This document shows, piece after piece, positions 34,773-42,891 of a stretch of 64,000 bases of DNA; position 1 is the first letter of the stretch, and each line of letters opens with the position of its first letter. The DNA lies in contig JAFEBL010000007.1 in assembly GCA_018242665.1 (NCBI GenBank), positions 186,001 through 250,000 of the forward strand. The letters are read 5' to 3'. The notes under the pieces were generated by a model. It was given only the letters and a program-made list of their open reading frames with translations. It was not told the origin of the DNA and did no database searches. The position numbers and the translations under genes were made by a program. Source of the DNA: Nitrospira sp. (lineage in GTDB: Bacteria > Nitrospirota > Nitrospiria > Nitrospirales > Nitrospiraceae).

Positions 34773-35314
34773 GTGTGTTCCTGATAGCCATGCTGGTGTT
34801 GATTCTTGGGGCGATGCCTGCCTGGGCGCAGGGTGATCCGGCAGGGGTGCCGTGGAGCCAGTTGAGCCCGGGCGAACAGCAACTGTTGCAACGGTTCAGC
34901 GACAACTGGGATCAGCTGCCGCCGCGAAAACAGCAACGGTTGCGGAGGGGCGCCCAACAGTGGGGCACCATGACACCTGAAGAGCGTCAGGAGGCGAAGC
35001 AACGGTTCAAGCAATGGCGGTCGCTTCCGCCGGAGCAACAGCAGCAGATGCGTGAACGCTTTCAGCAATATCGCCAGCTGCCGCCGGAACAGCGTGAGTC
35101 GGTGCGTAATGCTCGACGATGGTTTCGGTCACTCCCTCCCGAGCAGCGGAAAGAATTGCGGGAAAAATTTCAGACGATGTCTCCGGAGGAACGTCGTGCC
35201 TATCGACGGGAACTCCGCCGCCAGTATGGCGGGAACGGCGGCAGTCAGGCTCCAGACGGGACGCCCTCGCCAACGGAGAAGCCTCCCGTGCGGCAGCCTT
35301 CCGTCTTGCCGTGA
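34769..35314 (+). CDS. Secreted DUF3106-type protein with LPPEQ repeats
   Basis: A 181-residue exported protein. After the signal peptide (MSVFLIAMLVLILGAMPAWA) come about seven tandem repeats of roughly 20 residues with the pattern W/F-x-x-(L/M)-(P/T/S)-P-E-(Q/E)-(Q/R), for example WRSLPPEQQQQMRERF, YRQLPPEQRESVRNAR and WFRSLPPEQRKELREKF. This is the DUF3106 repeat, highly charged and helical, resembling metal- or misfolding-sensing periplasmic proteins such as the CpxP/Spy group only in general style. It closes the ECF sigma operon and may be its envelope sensor or target. Ends 4 bases before the convergent signalling gene. Confidence 0.78.
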   Translation: MSVFLIAMLVLILGAMPAWAQGDPAGVPWSQLSPGEQQLLQRFSDNWDQLPPRKQQRLRRGAQQWGTMTPEERQEAKQRFKQWRSLPPEQQQQMRERFQQYRQLPPEQRESVRNARRWFRSLPPEQRKELREKFQTMSPEERRAYRRELRRQYGGNGGSQAPDGTPSPTEKPPVRQPSVLP

Positions 35315-35318
35315 TTGG

Positions 35319-36296
35319 CTATGCCGCGTGTGAGTCGGAGGCGGAGTCTTCGGCTTCCGTCCGTCTGTTGTCTTTCACGTACACGCTGCCTGGTTGGCTC
35401 TTGGCGAGTTTCTTGAGTTCCGAAGCGATCTTGCTGACATCGCCCGGGTGTGAGATGGCGCGATGTTCGTTGGTGACGACAGCGATCGACAGGCTCATGA
35501 TCGGAAAACGCTCGTAGTTACCGCGTCGATCGACTGAGTCAATGAAGCCTTTGTTCCGATCTTCCGGGTCATAGAAATCCGGGATCACCAAGTCGAACCG
35601 TTTGATCAGGGTTTGGCAAATGCCTTCAATAGTGGCCGGCGCGCTCATAAAAACAAAATCATCTCCGCCCACATGGCCCACGAATCCGTCTGCCCCCGCC
35701 AGTTCGCTGACGACGGTGGTGAGAATCCGGCAGGTGACGACCAACACCTCATCCCCACGGGCGTACCCGTAACGGTCGTTGAACGACTTGAAGTTGTCGA
35801 TGTCCAGGTAGGCGAGCGCGAAGGGCGCACCGCTTTCAATTCGCGCCGTCGTTTCGTGGAGAATCGTGCTGTTGCCCGGCAAACGCGTGAGTGGATTGGC
35901 GTCCAGCGAACGCTCAAGCCGGCTGAGGCAGAGACGCACCCGTTGCGGGACTTCCTCCGGGCGGTAGGGCACGGCAATGTAATCGTCGATGCCGAGTGCC
36001 GCCCAATCCAAATCGTTGACGCGTATATCCCGCACCAGAATGATCAACGGCAGCCGCCCCAAAAAGGGATCGGTGCGCAGCTCCCGGGCCAGCGTGTCAG
36101 CCGAGCGCCCGTTCGTGCCCTCTGCCGCCAACACCAGGCAGGGCGGGTCGTGCACCAGTTCATGCATGGCGAGCCGCCCCGCATCGGCCGCAATCACGCT
36201 GAACCCCGACCGGTTCAGTCCGGTGGTCAGCCGCTCGATTTCGACCGGGTCATTGTGCAGGAGCAGAATCCGTCTGTTGGCAGAAGGCCCGCTCAT
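35319..36296 (-). CDS. Receiver-like GGDEF diguanylate cyclase
   Basis: A 325-residue protein: an N-terminal receiver-like domain (about residues 8-125: RILLLHNDPVEIERLTTGLNRSGFSVIAAD, then PLIILVRDI and GIDDYIAVPYRPEEV) that lacks a clear phospho-acceptor Asp (the position reads CLVLAAEGT), followed by a GGDEF domain (LAYLDIDNFKSFNDRYGYARGDEVL) with active-site motif GGDDF. That motif variant keeps both glycines and the metal acid, so cyclic di-GMP synthesis is plausible. The insert with VIPDFYDPEDRNKGFIDSVDRRGN is unusual. Its start overlaps the HDOD gene stop (ATGA), the last gene of a three-gene operon. Confidence 0.87.
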   Translation of the reverse strand: MSGPSANRRILLLHNDPVEIERLTTGLNRSGFSVIAADAGRLAMHELVHDPPCLVLAAEGTNGRSADTLARELRTDPFLGRLPLIILVRDIRVNDLDWAALGIDDYIAVPYRPEEVPQRVRLCLSRLERSLDANPLTRLPGNSTILHETTARIESGAPFALAYLDIDNFKSFNDRYGYARGDEVLVVTCRILTTVVSELAGADGFVGHVGGDDFVFMSAPATIEGICQTLIKRFDLVIPDFYDPEDRNKGFIDSVDRRGNYERFPIMSLSIAVVTNEHRAISHPGDVSKIASELKKLAKSQPGSVYVKDNRRTEAEDSASDSHAA

Positions 36297-37129
36297 AAGT
36301 AGTCGTCGATGGTTTGGAATTCTTCCGTGGCCTGCGCCAGACAGCCGGCCAGGCTCTGTGCGTCCAAGCCGACCAGTTCCCAGGCCTGGCGCGACAGGGG
36401 GGGGACGAGATCGTCGCCGGGATTTCCACAGGCGAGCCCTTTCACCAACACATCGGCCACATGCACGATGGCGGTTTGCAGCTTTGCATCTTGCGCCATC
36501 GCCGGCTGGTGATGATGGAGGATCGGTTCCCGCAGGCTGGTCGGGAGGTGCCAGGCGGTGGCGAGCCAGCCACCCACGTCCGCATGGGTCACGTCGAATA
36601 GTGCCTGCTCCGTTTCCATCAATGAGTGAGAGGTATTCCCTGTGGCCTGCGTGATCTGTTGGCCGACGTCGGGCCATTTCACATAGAGCACGACCTTGCC
36701 GATGTCGTGCAGCAGGCCGCCGACAAACACCTCTTCCGGATTCTTCATGCCCGCCTTCGTGCCGAGAATGTGCGAGGTGATCGCGACGCCCAAGGAGTGG
36801 CGCCACAGGTCATTCATGCCGGCGTTGCGCATCATGTCGAACGCGGTCGCGCACAGGGTCAGACCCTTCACGACATTCAGGCCCAGCACCACCACCGCAT
36901 GGGCGACCGACGCGATGCGTGAGGGAAATCCGTAAAACGGCGAATTGGCCAGCCGCAGGACTTTGGCCGACAGGACCTGGTCCTTTTCGATCAGGATGCC
37001 GATCTCCTCCGCGGAGACATTGGGGCGGCCGATCATGGAGGCCAGTTTCTGCACGACATGGGGCAGGGTCGGCAATTCGCCGACCTGTTCGATTCGCCGC
37101 CGAAGATCGATCTTGGCCGAAGGGCTCAT
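36293..37129 (-). CDS. HDOD-domain signalling protein
   Basis: A 278-residue HDOD protein. The domain spans about residues 10-215: LPTLPHVVQKLASMI, SAEEIGILIEKDQVLSAKVLRLANSPFYGFP, VVVLGLNVVKGL and the HD-like LLHDIGKVVLYVK, followed by ALFDVTHADVGGWLATAWHLP and ILHHHQP. HDOD proteins are non-enzymatic relatives of HD-GYP phosphodiesterases that act in chemotaxis, pili and c-di-GMP circuits. Both neighbours overlap it by ATGA, so the order is: HD-GYP-type accessory domain, HDOD, GGDEF. Confidence 0.88.
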   Translation of the reverse strand: MSPSAKIDLRRRIEQVGELPTLPHVVQKLASMIGRPNVSAEEIGILIEKDQVLSAKVLRLANSPFYGFPSRIASVAHAVVVLGLNVVKGLTLCATAFDMMRNAGMNDLWRHSLGVAITSHILGTKAGMKNPEEVFVGGLLHDIGKVVLYVKWPDVGQQITQATGNTSHSLMETEQALFDVTHADVGGWLATAWHLPTSLREPILHHHQPAMAQDAKLQTAIVHVADVLVKGLACGNPGDDLVPPLSRQAWELVGLDAQSLAGCLAQATEEFQTIDDYL

Positions 37130-37461
37130 GTGCTCGGCGGTGCCTCTGGAGAATCGGCCACTCCATGCGTTGCCTGGAGTTGGAGGCGAATTGCTTCGCG
37201 AAGCTGGTATTGGATCGGATCGTCGATGACCCGCCGGAAGCGATGGTCAAGTTCGGCTTCCAACTCGGCCAGGGTTTTCCCGCTGGCGTCGCCGGCCTCG
37301 CCTTCCACATAGACGGAGGGAAGCCCGAGGCGCTGGAGCCTGGCAAGCATCGCGTCGTCGAGTTCCGCGCCGATGGGCAGCACGACGAGACCGGTGCTGT
37401 TGGTGACGGGTTTGGCCAGGATCATTCCCGGCGTGAGTTCTTCGATCACGACGCGTTTCAT
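37126..37461 (-). CDS. Stand-alone HD-GYP N-terminal-like domain
   Basis: A 111-residue protein reading MKRVVIEELTPGMILAKPVTNSTGLVVLPIGAELDDAMLARLQRLGLPSVYVEGE (positions spread over residues 1-55), the small beta-domain that precedes HD-GYP or HDOD domains in many c-di-GMP proteins, followed by a helical tail. Here it is a free-standing polypeptide, followed immediately (ATGA) by the HDOD gene, as though a fused regulator had been split. The start at 37461 gives the family N-terminus; the open frame runs to 37614 without support. Confidence 0.75.
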   Translation of the reverse strand: MKRVVIEELTPGMILAKPVTNSTGLVVLPIGAELDDAMLARLQRLGLPSVYVEGEAGDASGKTLAELEAELDHRFRRVIDDPIQYQLREAIRLQLQATHGVADSPEAPPST

Positions 37462-37669
37462 GCGATGAGCTTCTGCTGGGCGAACGGCGCGAGTACGGTA
37501 GTTCTTTGTCGGTTGATTCCCCTCGGATCTGAAGCCGCGCGGGAATCCCACAGTGAGGTGAACCATGGCCTCTCGTGCAGCCTGACGCCGTTGGCTTGAC
37601 AGAAAGGGGGACATTCCACAGAATCATGCCGGTCATCAAAGGCTGGTGGTTTGACGAAGGGAGCGATCG

Positions 37670-38353
37670 ATGAAGTGTGAGATTTTATATCCCGGCGCAT
37701 TTCCGATGGTGCGCGTGTATCTGGATGCCAACGAAACGGTGAAGGCCGAATCCGGCGCCATGGTGGCTGCCTCGCCAACGATCGACATCGAGAGCAAGAT
37801 GGAAGGCGGCTTTTTGGGCGCGCTGTCGCGAAAGATGTTAAGCGGCGAAAAGTTCTTCTTCCAGACTCTCAGGGCCAGCCGCGGGGCCGGCGAGGTCTTG
37901 CTGGCGCCGACGGTGCCAGGCGAAATTGTCTTGCTGGAACTCGACGGCGTGAATGAATACATGGTGCAGAAGGACGGATTTTTGGCCGGGGCGGAGGGCG
38001 TGAAGATCGAGAGCAAGATGCAGAGCCTCACGCGCGGCCTGCTGGGTGGAGAAGGATTCTTTATTCTGAAAATCGGCGGCCTCGGTCAGTTGGTGCTGAA
38101 CAGTTTCGGGGCCGTTCACAAAATCGACCTGAAGCCAAACGAAGAATATATCGTCGATAACAGCCACCTGGTGGCTTGGTCCTCCACCACGACGTACAAC
38201 ATCGAGAAGGCTTCTTCCGGCTGGATTGCCAGCCTCACGTCGGGTGAAGGGCTGGTCTGTCGGTTCCGCGGTCCTGGTGTGGTCTATATTCAGAGCCGCA
38301 ATCCCGGCAGTTTTGGCAATTGGATACGTCAGTTTATTCCTGTCTCCGAGTAG
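37670..38353 (+). CDS. AIM24 / TIGR00266 family protein
   Basis: A 227-residue beta-rich protein of the AIM24 (TIGR00266) family: MKCEILYPGAFPMVRVYLDANETVKAESGAMVA, SRKMLSGEKFFFQTLRA, LLAPTVPGEIVLLEL, YIVDNSHLVAW and LTSGEGLVCRFRGPGVVYIQSRNP are conserved landmarks. Bacterial members are cytosolic or membrane-associated with no fixed biochemical role, though some are linked to tellurium/stress gene neighbourhoods. GAAGGGAG precedes the ATG. A dispersed repeat starts 9 bases after the stop. Confidence 0.88.
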   Translation: MKCEILYPGAFPMVRVYLDANETVKAESGAMVAASPTIDIESKMEGGFLGALSRKMLSGEKFFFQTLRASRGAGEVLLAPTVPGEIVLLELDGVNEYMVQKDGFLAGAEGVKIESKMQSLTRGLLGGEGFFILKIGGLGQLVLNSFGAVHKIDLKPNEEYIVDNSHLVAWSSTTTYNIEKASSGWIASLTSGEGLVCRFRGPGVVYIQSRNPGSFGNWIRQFIPVSE

Positions 38354-38361
38354 CGGTAGAT

Positions 38362-38490
38362 GAAAATGCCCGCGCACTTCGTTCTCGGCTCACGACACAT
38401 CCTCAACGTACCCCCAAGGGTACGCCTCCGGTTTGCGCTTGCCTGCGGCCTCGTTCGCAGTCATGTTGATCAGCCGCAAGATCGAGTCCG
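38362..38490. repeat. Dispersed structured intergenic repeat, copy B
   Basis: Aligns end to end with copy A at 279-406. The central hairpin here is GTACCC-CCAA-GGGTAC (about 38407-38422), where copy A has GTACT/AGTAC, so the stem is kept although its bases differ. Outer arms pair imperfectly (GATGAAAATGCCCGCG with CGCAGTCATGTTGATC). It fills all of the space between the AIM24 gene and the M48 peptidase gene and therefore forms the whole leader of the latter. Confidence 0.7.
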
Positions 38491-39624
38491 ATGAATCCTA
38501 CTCCCAACGCGCTCTGTTTCGGTGACGGGCTGCCGGCGTCTGGTGCGCCGTGCTCTGTGACGGTCTCGGCGGAGGGCGTGACCATTGTTCCCACCGGGAA
38601 TGCTGAGCTCGCGGAAGAGGCCGTGGCGTTCACCGCCATGTCGGTCGAGGCCGGCGGCTTGGATCACGATCAGTTAGTCGTGTCATGGGGCCATGGTTCA
38701 GCACGCAGGACACTCTATCTCAAAGATCCGGCCGTGATCGTCGCGTTTCGCCGCACCGCTCCGCACGAGTTGACCGCGCATCTCGAGCGGGCGGCCCAGC
38801 AGGTCCGTCGCGCCCGCCACAGCCATCGTCTGCTATGGGGTTCTCTTTTGGGCGCGCTGGTAGGCCTGGGCCTGATGCTCTGGTTCGGGTCTGATCTGAT
38901 CGTCGAGTGGGCAGTCGCCAAAATTCCCATCGAATGGGAACGGAAGTTGGGCGAATCGGTGTACCAGGATTTCCTGTCGAAAGAGACCGTCCTGAAGGAT
39001 GGGCCGGCGGTCAGCGCCGTGCAGGAAATGACGCAGCGGCTGGCCGAGAAAATTCCCGACAATCCCTACACATTTCAGGTGTCAGTCGTGCAAAGCCCTG
39101 TGGTCAATGCCTTCGCCTTGCCCGGTGGCTATGTCGTGGTCTTTACCGGTTTGATGAATAAAGCAGAGAGCGGCGAGGAGGTTGCCGGGGTTTTGAGCCA
39201 TGAGTTGAACCATGTGTTGCAACGACATGGGCTGGAGCGCATGGTCAAAATGCTGGGGTTGGCGGCCGTCGTCGGCATCATCGTGGGAGATCAACAGGGT
39301 GTGCTCGGCCTCGCCAAGCAGTTAGGGATGGAGTTGGCGACGCTAAAGTTCGGTCGCGCACAGGAGACGGAAGCCGATCTCACCGGTCTTCGCCTGCTCT
39401 CCGATGCGGGGATTGCGCCGGACGGCATGATCCGATTTTTTGAGCGCCTGTCCGAGAAGGACGGCGGGCGTGTCGAACTCTTCTCCACCCATCCGATGAG
39501 CGCGGCTCGTGCGGAACGGCTGAAAGCTGAATTGGCGGCCTTGCCCAAACGGATGCCGAACCCGTTCACGTTCGAGTGGAAGCAGGTGCAGGACTCGCTG
39601 GCCTCGTCCGTGCCGAAGACATAG
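38491..39624 (+). CDS. M48-family membrane metallopeptidase
   Basis: A 377-residue zinc protease. The N-terminal 110 residues form an unusual beta-rich domain (PCSVTVSAEGVTIVPTGNAE, RRTLYLKDPAVIVAFRR). One membrane helix follows (LLWGSLLGALVGLGLMLWFG, about 112-132), then the peptidase: NAFALPGGYVVVFTGLMN, the zinc motif HELNH (His237, Glu238, His241) and the third ligand Glu294 in QETEADLTGLRLL. STHPMSAARAERLK matches the family's end. Such proteins (HtpX/BepA-like) act in envelope quality control. The ATG follows directly on the repeat element; the ribosome-binding site must lie within it. Confidence 0.9.
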   Translation: MNPTPNALCFGDGLPASGAPCSVTVSAEGVTIVPTGNAELAEEAVAFTAMSVEAGGLDHDQLVVSWGHGSARRTLYLKDPAVIVAFRRTAPHELTAHLERAAQQVRRARHSHRLLWGSLLGALVGLGLMLWFGSDLIVEWAVAKIPIEWERKLGESVYQDFLSKETVLKDGPAVSAVQEMTQRLAEKIPDNPYTFQVSVVQSPVVNAFALPGGYVVVFTGLMNKAESGEEVAGVLSHELNHVLQRHGLERMVKMLGLAAVVGIIVGDQQGVLGLAKQLGMELATLKFGRAQETEADLTGLRLLSDAGIAPDGMIRFFERLSEKDGGRVELFSTHPMSAARAERLKAELAALPKRMPNPFTFEWKQVQDSLASSVPKT

Positions 39625-39637
39625 GCCGGAGCTTCTG

Positions 39638-40123
39638 ATGCGCATTGGAGTGATCTCGGATACGCATGGACTGTTCGATCGGGCGATTCTGCGTCATTTT
39701 GCCGGAGTCGACCATATTCTCCATGCGGGTGATATCGGCCGGGGGGATGTCCTTGCACAGCTTCAACGAATCGCATCGGTGACGGCGGTCTCCGGCAATG
39801 TGGACGGATTCGAGGCCAGCGGCATTCCGGTGGAGCAGATCGTGGAACTGGCGGGCCGTCGCATCGCGCTCTACCATCGTCTCTATGAAGGCGGCCGGCT
39901 GACGAGGGAGGGCGTGGATCTGCTGGCGCGCATGGGGCCGGCGGTATGCGTGTACGGCCATACTCACCAGCCGAAGGCCGAATGGCGAGATGGGGTACTC
40001 TTGTTCAACCCCGGTTCCGCCGGACCAAAGCGGTTTCACTTGCCCCGTGCGCTGGGAATCCTCCTGCTCGAGCACGACACTGTTGAATGTCGGCACATTC
40101 TCTTGGCCGATCGCGCGGAATAG
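39638..40123 (+). CDS. YfcE/MJ0936-type metallophosphoesterase
   Basis: A 161-residue calcineurin-like phosphoesterase. Metal motifs are ISDTHG, AGDIG, GNVDG and the C-terminal GHTHQP; the internal His motif is only YHRLYEGG in place of the usual hGHr, so one metal ligand position is changed. The last part NPGSAGPKRF is standard for the family. Substrates are small phosphodiesters. It begins 13 bases after the M48 gene and is probably cotranscribed with it. Start and length are typical. Confidence 0.85.
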   Translation: MRIGVISDTHGLFDRAILRHFAGVDHILHAGDIGRGDVLAQLQRIASVTAVSGNVDGFEASGIPVEQIVELAGRRIALYHRLYEGGRLTREGVDLLARMGPAVCVYGHTHQPKAEWRDGVLLFNPGSAGPKRFHLPRALGILLLEHDTVECRHILLADRAE

Positions 40124-40149
40124 CAGCGGCCGGGCCGGGGATTTTTTGC

Positions 40150-40178
40150 TCTACATGCCGCGGGCGCTTGGCTATAAT
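40150..40178 (+). promoter_or_regulatory. Candidate sigma-70 promoter for the DUF3015 gene
   Basis: TCTACA (40150-40155), 17 bases, then a perfect TATAAT (40173-40178). It gives a leader of about 60 bases to the ATG at 40249 and lies past the stop of the phosphoesterase gene. Confidence 0.5.
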
Positions 40179-40248
40179 GCCGGAAGCCGTCTTATTGTTC
40201 GGCGGTTGGGCGAGCGAAATCATTCACGTGTTGAAAGGAGGAGGACGT

Positions 40249-40758
40249 ATGCTGAGACAAGTCATCGTTGCGTTAGGTGTGGTCGCTGTTGCGTCACAGG
40301 CTGGTCTGGCCATGGCGGCCAATCCTGATACCGGACCCGGTTGTGGTCTGGGGAAATTGGCCTGGGCAGACTATAAGAACCAGAAGAATATTGCGCCTCA
40401 GGTGATGATGGCGACGACGAACGGCACGTTTGGCAGCGGCACGTTTGGTATCAGTTCGGGAACGTCAGGCTGCACGAATGACGGGCAGGTCATGGCGGAT
40501 CAGAAGACGACCATGTTTGCGCTGTTGAACTTCGAGAACTTGACGCAAGAAATGGCACAAGGAAAGGGCGAGCACTTGGCGTCCTTGGCGACCCTGATGG
40601 GCGTGCCCAGTGAGCAGCATGCCGCCTTCTTCGCAATGACCCAGGAGCGGTACACCGCGTTGGTGCAGGATGGTGAAACCTCGTCGGTGGCCTTGGTGAA
40701 GACGTTGAATGACGCCGTCTCCAAGAGTCCTGTTCTTGCCCAAGCCGTCAGCCGCTAA
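40249..40758 (+). CDS. DUF3015-family secreted protein
   Basis: A 169-residue exported protein: signal peptide ending AGLAMA, then GPGCGLGKLAWAD, QVMMATTNGTFGSGTFGISSGTSGC, the conserved DUF3015 core with its two cysteines, and a helical C-terminal half (TTMFALLNFENLTQEMAQGKGEHLASLATLMGV). Function unknown. AAAGGAGGAGG precedes the ATG. It is followed 42 bases later by the DUF4105 gene, with a strong hairpin in between; this pairing recurs in other bacteria, so the two proteins may work together. Confidence 0.88.
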   Translation: MLRQVIVALGVVAVASQAGLAMAANPDTGPGCGLGKLAWADYKNQKNIAPQVMMATTNGTFGSGTFGISSGTSGCTNDGQVMADQKTTMFALLNFENLTQEMAQGKGEHLASLATLMGVPSEQHAAFFAMTQERYTALVQDGETSSVALVKTLNDAVSKSPVLAQAVSR

Positions 40759-40771
40759 TTCATATCAGGCC

Positions 40772-40798
40772 AGGGCTCCGGTCATCGGCCGGAGCCCT
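40772..40798 (+). terminator. 10-bp hairpin between DUF3015 and DUF4105 genes
   Basis: AGGGCTCCGG (40772-40781) and CCGGAGCCCT (40789-40798) are perfectly complementary around a 7-base loop. No U-tract follows. The GTG start of the next gene lies 2 bases past the stem, so the structure could attenuate transcription or hide that gene's ribosome-binding site. Confidence 0.5.
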
Positions 40799-40800
40799 GA

Positions 40801-42720
40801 GTGTTTCTGCTCCCGATCGTGCACGTCCTATCCATCCTGCTGGCCGCCTGTCTCTGGGCCATCTCTGTCCAAGCAGAAGAGCCCCCGGCGGCGTACCTTT
40901 CCCAACTCCGTCAACGGGCGCACGAAGCCCGATTGGCTGATTCGCGTGAATGGCATCTCCTGCTGCACTATCGTGCGAATCTGTTCGGTGGATATACGAG
41001 CGAGCAGGACGATCCCGGTTTCTTTCTGTCTCCCGATGGCAAGACCGATCCCCAGGCTGAACTCGACGCGACCCTGGCTCACTTCTTTTCATCGGAGTTG
41101 GTCGGTCGATCGAAACAGCCGGCTCAATGTGCGTTTGTGGCGCGGTATGCCTGGCTGAAGACGCAACTCTCGTTCGATGACGCGTTGCTCAAGCCGTTGA
41201 CATGCGACCGGTTCCACGCCTGGTTTGCCGGGTTTGAGGCGGAGGCGGTGACCCTCATCTTCCCATCAGCCTTTATGAACAACCCTGCCTCGATGTTCGG
41301 CCATACGTTCCTCCGGATCGACCAGCGGGGGCAGACGCCGCAGACGCGTATCCTGGCGTATACGATCAACTTCGCGGCCGATGTCCCGAAGAACGAAGGC
41401 CTGGCCTATCCGGTGCGCGGTATCTTCGGCGGCTACAGCGGATACTTCTCGACCATTCCGTACTACCTCAAGGTGCAGGAGTACCGGGATATTGAAAATC
41501 GCGATATCTGGGAATATCAGCTGAATTTCGACGAGCCGAAGATCCGTCGATTGCTCATGCATGCGTGGGAATTGGGGAATGCCTCATTCGATTATTTCTT
41601 CTTCAAGGAGAATTGTTCCTATCATCTTCTGTCGCTGCTGGAATATGCCGATCCTTCGCTTCACCTGACCGAGCAGTTCAGCGTGTGGACCATCCCCGCG
41701 GATACCGTGCGTTTGCTTGCCGCTCAGCCGGGCTTGGTGACCGATACCGCCTTTCGTCCGTCCAGGGTCACGCTCATTCGCCGGAAGCGCGAGCACCTGT
41801 CCGTATCCGAGCACGAACTGGTCATGCGTGTGGTGCGCGATGCGGCGGCCGCGCAATCTGACGATGTGCGGAGCCTGCCGTTGTCGCGCCAGGCGTTTGT
41901 CTTGGATGTGGCCTCGGATTATGTGCGGTACAAGGGAGAACGTGATGAAGCAGAGGCGGCATCGGCCCGTGCCCAGAATCGGCAGATTTTGACCGCGCGG
42001 AGTCTCCTCCGTATTCCTTCGGAAGACCTGCCGATCCTTCCCTTTGCCATGCAGCCGGATGTCGGACACCGTACCTCCCGCGCGTCTTTGGGAGGAGGCT
42101 GGCGCAACAACGATACGTTTGAGGAGGTCACGGTTCGGGCGGCTTATCATGATCTGCTCGATCCGGAGCCAGGGTATACACCGGATGCGCAAATTGAAGT
42201 GGGCTCGCTCAGCTTGCGCCACTACAACCGGGCTGATCAGAGCAGGATCGAACGGGCGACCTTGCTGAATGTGGTGTCTCTGTCACCCATCGATAGGTTG
42301 TTTCGATCGCCGTCCTGGAAGTTGAATCTGGGCATGCAGACCATCAAACATGGCGAGTGCCAGCTGTGCAGCAACTGGAGTGTCAATGGAGGAATCGGCG
42401 CGTCAGCCGAAACGCACCTATTGCGTCGAGAAGTTTTCTTCGCCTTTGCCGAGGTGGAAGGGAACTATAGCCGTGCGTATGAGGAGCGATATCGCGTCGG
42501 AGGCGGGGCATCGGTTGGTTTCTATGCCGACCTGGCTGAGCGGTGGCGGCTGTTGGCGTCAGCCACCTATCTTCGATATGCGCTGGGTGATCGATCAGAC
42601 GATGTGCGGTGGGCGGTTGGGCAGCGATATACATTGGCGCAGAATTGGGCGTTGCGTCTCGAGTACAGCCATCGTGATCACGACAACGACGTGCTGTTCA
42701 CCGTGCAGGCGTTTTTTTAG
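40801..42720 (+). CDS. DUF4105-family envelope protein
   Basis: A 639-residue exported protein. The signal peptide (VHVLSILLAACLWAISVQA) is followed by the DUF4105 region (about residues 25-330), with FPSAFMNNPASMFGHTFLRID, FGGYSGYFSTIPYYLKVQEY and the NCSYHLLSLLEYADP segment holding a conserved Asn-Cys, resembling the NlpC/P60-like fold suggested for this family. The C-terminal half is beta-rich (SLRHYNRADQSRIERATL, ending in FTVQAFF with terminal Phe), consistent with an outer-membrane barrel or surface association. Start GTG at 40801 is bounded by a stop just upstream; a GTG at 40819 is possible. Confidence 0.85.
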   Translation: MFLLPIVHVLSILLAACLWAISVQAEEPPAAYLSQLRQRAHEARLADSREWHLLLHYRANLFGGYTSEQDDPGFFLSPDGKTDPQAELDATLAHFFSSELVGRSKQPAQCAFVARYAWLKTQLSFDDALLKPLTCDRFHAWFAGFEAEAVTLIFPSAFMNNPASMFGHTFLRIDQRGQTPQTRILAYTINFAADVPKNEGLAYPVRGIFGGYSGYFSTIPYYLKVQEYRDIENRDIWEYQLNFDEPKIRRLLMHAWELGNASFDYFFFKENCSYHLLSLLEYADPSLHLTEQFSVWTIPADTVRLLAAQPGLVTDTAFRPSRVTLIRRKREHLSVSEHELVMRVVRDAAAAQSDDVRSLPLSRQAFVLDVASDYVRYKGERDEAEAASARAQNRQILTARSLLRIPSEDLPILPFAMQPDVGHRTSRASLGGGWRNNDTFEEVTVRAAYHDLLDPEPGYTPDAQIEVGSLSLRHYNRADQSRIERATLLNVVSLSPIDRLFRSPSWKLNLGMQTIKHGECQLCSNWSVNGGIGASAETHLLRREVFFAFAEVEGNYSRAYEERYRVGGGASVGFYADLAERWRLLASATYLRYALGDRSDDVRWAVGQRYTLAQNWALRLEYSHRDHDNDVLFTVQAFF

Positions 42721-42836
42721 GGCGCCTGCACGGATGAGGATTAGGGAGTGGCCGGGGAGTGTGTGAGGCTGGAGGGGACGGGCAGAAGAAGAGCGGATAT
42801 CGTTATTCACTATGGACGGATAAACATTCAGGATTG

Positions 42837-42866
42837 GTCAGGCCGAGGTAGAACCCCCGGCCTGAC
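42837..42866. terminator. Hairpin between convergent DUF4105 and lipoprotein genes
   Basis: GTCAGGCCG (42837-42845) pairs perfectly with CGGCCTGAC (42858-42866) over a 12-base loop, 26 bases from the stop of the minus-strand lipoprotein gene and 116 from that of the plus-strand gene. It has no U-tract on either side. Confidence 0.45.
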
Positions 42867-42891
42867 AGTGAAGAGAATAGGCAGCAATCTT

